A stretch of DNA of 64,000 bases from Tautonia rosea (GTDB lineage Bacteria > Planctomycetota > Planctomycetia > Isosphaerales > Isosphaeraceae), in assembly GCF_012958305.1 (NCBI RefSeq), contig NZ_JABBYO010000004.1:372001-436000 (forward strand), read 5' to 3'. How positions within the stretch are numbered: position 1 is the first letter of the stretch; every line of letters starts with the position of its first letter. A program made the position numbers and the translations under genes. Positions 41,801 to 49,049 of the stretch are shown piece by piece. The notes under the pieces are model-generated. The model saw only the letters and a list, made by a program, of their open reading frames with translations. It was not told the DNA's origin and did no database searches.

Positions 41801-44800
41801 ATGTGGGACGCTGGCCCTTGGTGGTGGATCGATCGGCGTTTGAGGCGATCGGTCTCGGGCCAAGGACGATCGTTCCGACGGCCTCTCGATCTGCTCAGGA
41901 CAACTCGGCCGGGGCCTCTCGTCGAGCACTCGCGTCGCTGGGACTGCTTGCCGTGCCCATCGATACCGTCTTTCTGATCACCTCGCCGGCGGAGGTCCCT
42001 CGGCTGACACCGACCTCTCTGGCATCGGGACCAACCCGAGAGAGTTGGGTCCGATCGCTCCGGGAGGCCGTTGCCTGGGGAGCTGACCGTTCTGATCGCT
42101 TCCAGACTCTGGAACGCTGGCGGGCGGCCTCCGGTGGACTCTCGGCGGAGGCCATCACGGCGATCAGTGGGCCGAAAACTGATTCCCGGAGAATCCATCG
42201 CTTCGTGGCGAGCGGCTGGCCTCGCCAGGATGCCGGCATCCGGTCGGTTGATCGCTGGCCGTGGTCGATCCTCGGTCTGGGCGTGGGAGTCTTGATGATT
42301 CTGGGAGCATTGATCCGGTTACCGGGGTGGGGCTGGAATGGGCTTCGGCTCAGCCTCTTGCTGCTCATCGTCATCGGAGCGGTCGTGCTTGGGGAGGTTG
42401 GGGAGCCTCGTCGAGCAGCCCTGGTGATTGGTCCCTTCTATGCGGGACTGATCGCCCTGGTGATCGCCTTGATCCAGGGACGTCCCCGCCGAGGCCGTGA
42501 TGAGTCCAACGCTTCAACCTTGATCCGAGCCCGCGGGTCGGCCTCTCGAATCAGCGTGGGAGCCTCAGGAGGGATTCTCCTGATCGCTGCAATGGTGGGG
42601 GCCCATCCTGGCACTCAGGTCGATTCCAACACGGAATCGACGGTGATTGCGTTTCTGATCGAGCAAACTGCCGGCTCCGAGGTAACGCCCGGGGAACCGG
42701 TCATCTGGCTTCGTGAACGTGATGTCAACCGACTCATGGCCGCCGTGTCCGTCCAGCCTCCTGTCGAGCAACGTCCCGGTTGGCCACGAGTGGGTGTCGT
42801 CCGGGCTGAGCATGAACTCAGACCCGACACGGAGGACAGCTGGCGACTGGAATCCCGGCTCATCTTGCGATTCGAGCAGGAAGGCCCAGCCGTCTGGGAG
42901 TTGCCGATCGGACGGCCGACCGAGCTGGAGGCAACGTTCGATGGTCGTCCGCGTCCGGTCTTGATCGGGGAAACCGCCGACCGCGCGACTGTCGCGATCG
43001 ACGGAACTGTGGGGTTGCACGAGCTGGTTGTCCGTCAGCGGGTTCATCCAGAAAAGGACGCCGCAGGCCTCCGCCTGGTCTTGCCCGTCAACCCGGTTGC
43101 CCTGGCCTCGCTTCGGGTGGCCGAGCCACCAGGAACCTTAGGGCCGACCCTCTCCCGATCCTTCGGTCCTCTCACGGTTGGACCCGATGGGGAGCTTCGG
43201 GCTGCAATCGGCCCGAGCGATCGAATCGAAGTTCGCTGGGATCGGATTGACGAAGAAGGAGTCGAGACCGAAGCCCCCGGTCTTGAGGGACTGCTCCTCT
43301 GGCAAGCGTTACCCACGAGCGACCTGCTTGATGCTCGGCTGACCATTCGAGGCACCAGCCCTGTCAGAGAGCTCTGGTTTGCCATCGATCCGGGCGTTGC
43401 GGTGCGGTCGGTTCGAGCTGCCGGGGCCATCGTGGAGAGCTCTCGGATCATCGCCGACGACGGCGATCGGTGGATCGCTCGCATTGACCCTCCGTTGCCC
43501 GAAGGAGCGGTTCTTCAACTCGAACTTCGCCGCGCGCTGCGTTCCGAGGCTACTGACTCCGCAGCCGAACCGCCGGACGGACCCACCCGCCGAGGTCCTC
43601 CTCGACTGGAGCCAATCGGAGTGTCCCGGTTTGACGGTCAGATTGCCTTGATGCGTCCGAAGACCTGGGGAGGACGTCTGGAAGCGGCCCCTGGCAATCC
43701 GCCAATGAGCGACCAGGAATTCGAACAGAGTTGGGGACCACTTCCCCGGGGAGGGGCGCTCGATGTGGCAGGAGCGACCCGATTCACAGGGCTCCCTCAA
43801 CTATCCGTACCCCTGGGGCCGAGTAACCCTCGACGCCGAGTCGAGCCGACGGTGCAACTGGACCTCGATGCCGGCCGCTGGGAATGGCGGCTCGCCGCGA
43901 GGGTTTCCGACCTCGACGGCCGAGCCATCCGCAAGGTCATGATCAAGATCCCGGCAGACCTGGAACTTGTCGATCTTGAGGCTCCGGGCCTGACGTCCTG
44001 GGATCGACCGACTCCCGATCAACTTCGGCTGCGCTTCGATGGTCTTGCCAGTGCTGTTCGACCGATCAGCCTGGCCGGATGGATTCCCGAGCCTGCCAGG
44101 CCGATGGAGCCTGGCCCTCTGGTCTCCGATCGTCCGTTGCCCTGGCCCGAATGGCCCGGCCTGTCGGTTGAGCCGGGGACGTTGCTGCTCTCCACTCCGA
44201 CAACGGCCCTGGTGGATTACCGGGGAGCTGACGGCCGTTCCCAGCCGATTGATCGGCTAGCGACCTCGAACAACCGGCGCCGCTACCGGCCGATTCCGAT
44301 CGATCAACCTGGCTCATTGCGGGTCGAGACCTTCCCTGCGGTTACGGTTGAGCTTTGGAGTCAGCTGGTGTTGAGCAGCCAGTCGGCCCGCTGGGAATCG
44401 CTGGTGCGCTATCGGGTGTTGGGAGGGCCTGCGGATCGTATCGAGCTGATTCTGCCGGAATCGTGGGCGGAAGGGGCCGAGTACGAACTGGATGGCATGC
44501 CGCCCCTGGCCGTTCGCGATCTGGGTGACCGGATTGAGATCGACCCCGGCCGACCGATCTGGGGATCGACCGATCTTCGGATCCGATCGGTTCTTCCCCT
44601 GAAGGATGATCAACCGCTCGTCTTCCCCGATCTCATCGCCTGGGGACTGGGTACGGCCACCGGACATACGATTGCCCTGGTCGTTCCCAGTGATCGGCCG
44701 CCGAGTCTTGACTTCTCTGGACTTGCCCTGGCCGACACGGCCACGGAGGAGCAATTTGCGATGCTCTTTCCGTCTCCGCTTCCTCCCGACGCCAGTCGAA

Positions 44801-45708
44801 AGGTGTACCGCGTGCAGCCGGGTGGCTGGTCGCTGATCGTCCAGCCGCAGTCCGTCGTTCGGGGCGCTTCGAGCGACCTCGAAACGACTCGGGTGGATTT
44901 GGTTGACCTGATCTGTCTGATCGACCCCGAAGGAACGGTCCGGGGCCATGCCGTGCTGGAACTTCAGCCGCTACCTGGGCCGTTTCTGACCCTGACGGCT
45001 CCTCCCGATGCCGAGGCACCCGCCGCGGTGGTCGATGGTCGCCCGGTGCGGCCTCGGCTCGGACCGGAGGGTCGATGGATCATCCCGCTCGGGGACGGTC
45101 CGGTACGTCGTGTCGAACTGGTCTGGATTGACCCGAGGCCGCCGTCTGAGGAGCGTCAGGGCCGTCGCCTGAGCATTCCGCAGCCCTTGCACGAGGGAGC
45201 AACCGTACTTACCACGATCCGATCGGCCGAGGGGGACGCGATCAGTGCTTCCAGCGGTTCGACCTTACCGATTCCGGCGTCAGGTTTGCTCGTCGAACGA
45301 TTGGAACGGGCGGGCGATCGGCTCCGATCCCGGCTGGATCGGCTTGGTTCCTCGATCACCGGTTCCGACCGCGACTCCCTCTCGGCTGAGATCGCCCGCT
45401 TCTTGACGCTTCAACGTCAGGCTGAGCGTTCGGCCTACTGGGCTGCGCTGATGATGCCCGACACCAACGAGGTTGTTCGCCAGCGAGGTCCACTTCGGCG
45501 GATCGTCACGACCCGCGAGGAGCTCGATCGCTCGCTGCTTGCCGCCGGGTTGGCTGATCTGACCAAGACGCTTCCCACGTCCTCCGATCCCGGCCCGCCG
45601 ACGGACTTCCTCTCACCGCTTCGCCCCGGATTGCCCCGCCACTTCCGCTCCGAAACCGAAGCCGGGCGAGCGATCGCGTTTGATTGGGCTCCTGGGGACC
45701 TTCCGTGA
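38812..45708 (+). CDS. Giant envelope protein 2 (2298 residues), two periplasmic halves around a membrane module
   Basis: No family recognised. Signal peptide MSVLPLRIFLMTMLLAVLTE, then ~1120 residues of beta-prone sequence. Four hydrophobic helices follow: WSILGLGVGVLMILGALIRL, GLRLSLLLLIVIGAVVLGEV, AALVIGPFYAGLIALVIALI (residues ~1146-1221), and ISVGASGGILLIAAMVG (~1246-1265), with a strongly basic loop QGRPRRGRDE between the third and fourth. A second ~1030-residue beta-prone region runs to the C-terminus without another TM. By the positive-inside rule both halves lie outside the cytoplasm. The first half plus three helices repeats the plan of giant protein 1. ATG 38812 is chosen for its signal peptide. 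Confidence 0.85.
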   Translation: MSVLPLRIFLMTMLLAVLTEPRALEAAVDAPPEVVRLQVPEAMLDQWFPGRVGLISMPMDRFETLVEEARRASESIEATRPLEPKRIEHRIRLEGGELVGETLLQFPDPGTSVRWAALWPWSPAVEEVSPSSCTLIHRDGDGRAFLRIGAEEEPGPIRSVTISWRLRPRVEAEGRIFDLELIEGSATALILDLPEGITPSGPPGYREGPEPTEEPGRHQWRFDGPGGSVVLRLRSAPDPDRPSGPWIGGATLVELEQDATGVARWTTAWSIDPGPEGHRPLVVSLPPGVTWEEVIGPEGAVSGVELRPGPEGTSLTVRWRDGLIGPTRLTLSGLAPIDDPSRWLVPVPEPLDAQWTGGPVIVWLDQSWSLRDCLERAGRRLDLDEIPAETWQELERAQIEVGRRPEQEDLPGLAPEPERGGLPLAFFADRPEPVAELHLAPVRSITSVSVQGTVRLRDGADTLEAVIDVEPPPSSPTLVSFFLSSGWLPDAIRTSDGQLASRWEQEQLPDGRRLIRVSMPGTRPGEFPLNDGRRPELIVSASLVREDLRSLELPRLRPVDLAVAEERWSIVSDLDVFLRPVEGEGLAWLDPTPVSSGSAVPMPRPLLSWRWVTSDARGRVVREPVPKRPLALVSQRVTILDDRMTVDWELQLEVRGEPLRTLPFRIRPTVLDAIGPNWSLLAADGQQSRPLTVSPSVGDESELRLPSDLSGPLSIQGRLELPWDGEGPLPMLDLPRWFETRGTVMLRVDSALRCETRGDLSFRELGSGSTGSEADRSSIASTRLADRYLYEGQPGLLVARTTRLPASQFDGAILRANLASSPSADGLTRHRLALDVAAEAAATLGIDLPEGAILAAVSSNGRRVEPFEKGGMIWIPLTQLPEVERTGSGRPRRVVVEYVQTVTAEEVQPDQPRFSMPCLSFSWNLAWPTTRTLAGVGQALTPADPGPDRQGWLPGVSFQRLPRLTALERTMLEQLDERAATHPIGGLRLGDALASWDVGRWPLVVDRSAFEAIGLGPRTIVPTASRSAQDNSAGASRRALASLGLLAVPIDTVFLITSPAEVPRLTPTSLASGPTRESWVRSLREAVAWGADRSDRFQTLERWRAASGGLSAEAITAISGPKTDSRRIHRFVASGWPRQDAGIRSVDRWPWSILGLGVGVLMILGALIRLPGWGWNGLRLSLLLLIVIGAVVLGEVGEPRRAALVIGPFYAGLIALVIALIQGRPRRGRDESNASTLIRARGSASRISVGASGGILLIAAMVGAHPGTQVDSNTESTVIAFLIEQTAGSEVTPGEPVIWLRERDVNRLMAAVSVQPPVEQRPGWPRVGVVRAEHELRPDTEDSWRLESRLILRFEQEGPAVWELPIGRPTELEATFDGRPRPVLIGETADRATVAIDGTVGLHELVVRQRVHPEKDAAGLRLVLPVNPVALASLRVAEPPGTLGPTLSRSFGPLTVGPDGELRAAIGPSDRIEVRWDRIDEEGVETEAPGLEGLLLWQALPTSDLLDARLTIRGTSPVRELWFAIDPGVAVRSVRAAGAIVESSRIIADDGDRWIARIDPPLPEGAVLQLELRRALRSEATDSAAEPPDGPTRRGPPRLEPIGVSRFDGQIALMRPKTWGGRLEAAPGNPPMSDQEFEQSWGPLPRGGALDVAGATRFTGLPQLSVPLGPSNPRRRVEPTVQLDLDAGRWEWRLAARVSDLDGRAIRKVMIKIPADLELVDLEAPGLTSWDRPTPDQLRLRFDGLASAVRPISLAGWIPEPARPMEPGPLVSDRPLPWPEWPGLSVEPGTLLLSTPTTALVDYRGADGRSQPIDRLATSNNRRRYRPIPIDQPGSLRVETFPAVTVELWSQLVLSSQSARWESLVRYRVLGGPADRIELILPESWAEGAEYELDGMPPLAVRDLGDRIEIDPGRPIWGSTDLRIRSVLPLKDDQPLVFPDLIAWGLGTATGHTIALVVPSDRPPSLDFSGLALADTATEEQFAMLFPSPLPPDASRKVYRVQPGGWSLIVQPQSVVRGASSDLETTRVDLVDLICLIDPEGTVRGHAVLELQPLPGPFLTLTAPPDAEAPAAVVDGRPVRPRLGPEGRWIIPLGDGPVRRVELVWIDPRPPSEERQGRRLSIPQPLHEGATVLTTIRSAEGDAISASSGSTLPIPASGLLVERLERAGDRLRSRLDRLGSSITGSDRDSLSAEIARFLTLQRQAERSAYWAALMMPDTNEVVRQRGPLRRIVTTREELDRSLLAAGLADLTKTLPTSSDPGPPTDFLSPLRPGLPRHFRSETEAGRAIAFDWAPGDLP

Positions 45709-45721
45709 GGGTCTCCAGGAG
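45689..45721. terminator. Bidirectional terminator-like hairpin between convergent genes
   Basis: CTCCTGGGGACC (45689-45700) pairs with GGTCTCCAGGAG (45710-45721) through 12 positions with one G-U; the loop holds the stop codon of giant protein 2. The minus-strand DUF1501 gene ends 75 bases further on. No T-run. Confidence 0.5.
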
Positions 45722-45795
45722 TTGGGATGGAGCATAAGATGGGTCGACGAGGGGGGCCTCGCCAACCCGATGCGATGCTTTTGGGGCAAGGAAGC

Positions 45796-47076
45796 TCAGA
45801 TGAGCTCGGTGATTGGCGTGCCCCCTTCGACGACCCGCATGGGGCGGCCGAGAGGAGTGGTGTACTCGGTATCGACATGAATGCCGAGGGCCGTGCACAT
45901 GGTGGCAATTAGGTCCATGACGCCGACCTGACGATCCACAACGTCGATGCCGTCGGAATCGGTCGCACCCACGACCTGCCCTCCCTTGATGCCGCCCCCA
46001 GCGAGGGCAACCGACCAGCTCCTTGGCCAGTGGTCTCGGCCGCCGTTCTGGTTGATGCGAGGGGTGCGGCCGAACTCGCCCATCCAGACGATCAGTGTGT
46101 TTTGGAGCATGCCGAGGCGGTTCAGGTCGGCGATGAGAGCGCCCATGCCTTTGTCGAGTTCGGGCAAACGCTGCTCGCGAAGGATGCGGAAGATGTCGTC
46201 ATGATTATCCCAGCCACCCAGGCCCACTTCGACAAAGGTCACACCGGCCTGGACGAGGCGGCGGGCCATGAGACAGCCGGAGCCGAAGCTGGAACGACCG
46301 TACGCGTCTCGAACGGTGTCGGGTTCGTTCGCAAGGTCAAAGGCTCGGGTGTAGGCCGAGTTCATCATCTTCATCGTCTTGCCGTAGACATCCCGGTGTC
46401 CCACGGCTGCCGGCCCACGGTTCTGGGCGATGAAGCGATCTTCCACGAGTCCGAGCATTTGGACACGACGGTTCAAGCGAGCCGTGTCGACGTTCGGCTT
46501 GAGATTTTCGATCTGCCCGTTCGGGTTGCTCACCACGAAGGGCGCATGAGACATCCCGAGGAACCCGGCCGACTCTCCTGGCCGGTTGATCGAGACGAAG
46601 TGAGGCAAGGGAAAGTCGTCACCGAGCCGGGTGCCCAGTTCGAATGAGCAGATGGACCCGAAGCTCGGATGCACGACGGTTGGGTTCGGCTGCCAGCCGG
46701 TGTGCATCAAATAGGTGCCGCGGTCGTGGTTCCCTTCGCTCGTGCTAAGGGAGCGAATGAGGCTCAGATGCTGCATATGCTGGGCGACGGTGGGCAGGTG
46801 CTCGCTGATCTGGATGCCGGGGACGGTGGTGTCGATCGGCTTGAACTCGCCACCGTTGCGTGGGCTCTCGGGCTTCAGATCCCACGTATCGAGCTGGCTC
46901 GGGCCGCCCCCCATCCAGAGCAGGATGCAATGCTTCTGGTTCCGGCGCATCTCCTGGGCATTGGCGCGCAGCGCTCCGAGGAAGCTGGCCGCCGGAAACG
47001 CCATCGAGGTGGTGGCCAGATGCCCGAGGAAATGCCGACGAGACATGCCTCGAGGTGTCAGCAGGCGATCGAACAT
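45796..47076 (-). CDS. DUF1501 family protein with Tat-type signal
   Basis: Exported 426-residue protein of a family abundant in planctomycetes and related to sulfatase/phosphatase-like folds. The N-terminus MSRRHFLGHLATTSMAF has a twin-arginine pattern (SRRHFL). Typical segments are CILLWMGGGPSQLDTWDLKP, VAQHMQHLSLIRSLSTSEGNH, GVTFVEVGLGGWDNHDD, TLIVWMGEFGRTPRINQNGGRDHWP (in parts) and a final GRPMRVVEGGTPI. DUF1501 genes nearly always follow a DUF1549/DUF1553 gene, as here; the pair is thought to act in polysaccharide or sulfated-compound use, without proof. ATG 47076 has AGGA 9 bases upstream. Confidence 0.93.
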   Translation of the reverse strand: MFDRLLTPRGMSRRHFLGHLATTSMAFPAASFLGALRANAQEMRRNQKHCILLWMGGGPSQLDTWDLKPESPRNGGEFKPIDTTVPGIQISEHLPTVAQHMQHLSLIRSLSTSEGNHDRGTYLMHTGWQPNPTVVHPSFGSICSFELGTRLGDDFPLPHFVSINRPGESAGFLGMSHAPFVVSNPNGQIENLKPNVDTARLNRRVQMLGLVEDRFIAQNRGPAAVGHRDVYGKTMKMMNSAYTRAFDLANEPDTVRDAYGRSSFGSGCLMARRLVQAGVTFVEVGLGGWDNHDDIFRILREQRLPELDKGMGALIADLNRLGMLQNTLIVWMGEFGRTPRINQNGGRDHWPRSWSVALAGGGIKGGQVVGATDSDGIDVVDRQVGVMDLIATMCTALGIHVDTEYTTPLGRPMRVVEGGTPITELI

Positions 47077-47125
47077 CGGTCGGTTCCTCCCCTCGTCGGG
47101 TCGGTTCGGGGCCATGGGAAGATCA

Positions 47126-48748
47126 TCAATGGTTGAGGATGAACTCGTTGGAATTGAGCAAGGCCCAGAAGATGTCTTCCATGACAGCGTTCGGATTGGG
47201 CCCCTGGCGGAGCAGGACCTGTGCGGCACCGGCCTCCTTCGAGCTGGGGGGGCGGCTCAGGGCGGCCAGATACAACTTCTCGATCACGAAGTCTGCCGAG
47301 GCCTTGCGCCGGACGGCCTCGTCGAGCAACTCTCGGAGGAAGCTCCCCGGCTTGCTGCTGGTGGCCTCGTCGATCAAGTCGCCGTTCATCATCATGAGGG
47401 CCTGGGGGATGGTTCCCTGGAAGCTCGTCCCTTCGTTGGTCTCGTCGTTTCCGAAGGCGAAAGTGAACTGCCGGAGCCATCGATCGCGTCGGGCGTCGGA
47501 GTTGCCCCCGCCTCCCGCCTGGTGAGCACGAGTCGCGGTCAGGAGCGATTCGAAGAGCTGTTCGGGGGTCAAGGGCTTGAGCGTCATGTGGCTGAAGTAG
47601 GTCTCGTCACGCTCGTTGGCCCGGGTGCGGACGCTGGAAAGGTGGTAGGGCTCGGACGCAGTGATCCATCGGATCAACTGCTTGATGTCATAGCCCGACG
47701 CCTTAAAGTCCTCGGCCAGACGTTCTAGCAATTCGGGGTGGCTGGGAGGATTGTGGTCGCCGAAGTCGTCGATCGGATGAACGATCCCTCGACCGAGGAA
47801 GTGGCCCCACATCCGATTCACGAAGGCCTGGGCGAATTGATCGTTCTCAGGTTCGGTGATGAAAATGCCGAGTTCGCGACGGCGATCGACATCGGTTTCC
47901 TGGCTGATCTTGCGTCCATCGAGGTAGGTCGGGAAGGCGATCCGGATAGTCCCGTCGCGCCGGTCGTAGCGGGCGAAGGCATCGGTCGGATCATCATACA
48001 ATTCGTAGTAGGCGGTTTCCTCAGCACCGCCGGCGCTGGTCCGGGAGACTTCTCGCGATCGGACTCCGCGAAAGAAGGCGTTGATTCCCCAGAAATCCGC
48101 CTGCTTCCAGTCGTTTGAGGGGTGATCGTGGCACTGGGTGCACTGGATCTGCTGACCGAGGAACACGCGGGTCGTGATTGATGTCAGAGGAACGGCATCG
48201 AAATCGAGGTGAGCGAGGGCGAAATTCGTTGCGCCGTTCTCAGGGGTGTTCGGCCCCGAGGCGGTCACCAGTTCCCGAGCAATCTCATTCCAGGGCTCAT
48301 TCGCGGCAAATCGGGTCCGGAGCCAGGCCCGCAAGGCGTTCCGGTTGACCTGATTACCGGTGTCTCCCCGTCCGATCAGAACCACGGACCAGAAATTCCC
48401 GAAGTTCTGGGCGTAGTCCGGATGATCGAGCAGGTAGGAGATGAGTTTCTCCCGCTTATTGGCGTCCTTGCTCTGAAGATAATCAGACGCTTCCTGAAGG
48501 CTTGGGATGCGTCCCAGGATGTCGAGATAGGCCCGACGCAGATATTCCCCATCCGTCGCCCGAGCAGAGGGCTTGACCCCGGCCTCCTCCCAACCTGCGC
48601 GGATCCAGGCGTCGATGGCCTCAGTCGTGGATCGCTCGGCGCTCTCATCCGCCATCGCCGGACCTGCGAGCAGCACGAACGCCGTTGCCATTCCGGCCAG
48701 ATAAAGGCCCGCACGGACCCTCGATCGTTCCCGTTGGCTCGTCGTCAT
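47126..48748 (-). CDS. DUF1549/DUF1553 domain protein
   Basis: Exported 540-residue protein. After a signal peptide (YLAGMATAFVLLAGPAMA) come DUF1549 (DAWIRAGWEEAGVKPS; LRRAYLDILGRIPS; QIQCTQCHDHP with a CxxCH motif that may bind haem or metal) and DUF1553 (FAQAFVNRMWGHFLGRGIVHPIDDFGDHNPPSHPELL in parts; GYDIKQLIRWITASEPY; LTPEQLFESLLTATR; LYLAALSRPPSSKE). It is a short version without an N-terminal cytochrome domain. ATG 48748 is chosen over GTG 48757 for ribosome-site spacing. The DUF1501 gene starts 49 bases downstream, so they form one operon. Confidence 0.92.
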   Translation of the reverse strand: MTTSQRERSRVRAGLYLAGMATAFVLLAGPAMADESAERSTTEAIDAWIRAGWEEAGVKPSARATDGEYLRRAYLDILGRIPSLQEASDYLQSKDANKREKLISYLLDHPDYAQNFGNFWSVVLIGRGDTGNQVNRNALRAWLRTRFAANEPWNEIARELVTASGPNTPENGATNFALAHLDFDAVPLTSITTRVFLGQQIQCTQCHDHPSNDWKQADFWGINAFFRGVRSREVSRTSAGGAEETAYYELYDDPTDAFARYDRRDGTIRIAFPTYLDGRKISQETDVDRRRELGIFITEPENDQFAQAFVNRMWGHFLGRGIVHPIDDFGDHNPPSHPELLERLAEDFKASGYDIKQLIRWITASEPYHLSSVRTRANERDETYFSHMTLKPLTPEQLFESLLTATRAHQAGGGGNSDARRDRWLRQFTFAFGNDETNEGTSFQGTIPQALMMMNGDLIDEATSSKPGSFLRELLDEAVRRKASADFVIEKLYLAALSRPPSSKEAGAAQVLLRQGPNPNAVMEDIFWALLNSNEFILNH

Positions 48749-49049
48749 GCGGGGCACTCCTCTCGCACTTCCCGACCGACGTCTCGATCAGGAGGCGATT
48801 ACGTAACAATTGTCGTCGCAAAGAGTTCGGGGAGAATGGCACGTGATGCAGCGACACGAAGGAGCCAAAGGCCTGAATAGACCCACTCCATCATGGTCAG
48901 GCGCAAACGGGTCCTCAATCAAATTCTACGCAAAACAACGACGCGTGTGACTAGATTCTTCCATCACGTCCTGCGCGCAATCGCGCACGGCTACACCCTT
49001 GGTGGGATCATGAAGCGGGGGAGTTCAAGAGGTGTCACCAGGAATCGTG
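48749..49049 (-). promoter_or_regulatory. Intergenic region with candidate promoter for the DUF1549-DUF1501 operon
   Basis: On the minus strand GTCACA (48951-48946), 17 bases, then TAGAAT (48928-48923) is a fair sigma-70 match reading toward the DUF1549 gene. Upstream, TGCGCG (48972-48977) and CGCGCA (48982-48987) form a 6-bp hairpin that may help end the ABC-transporter transcript. No gene seen. Confidence 0.4.
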
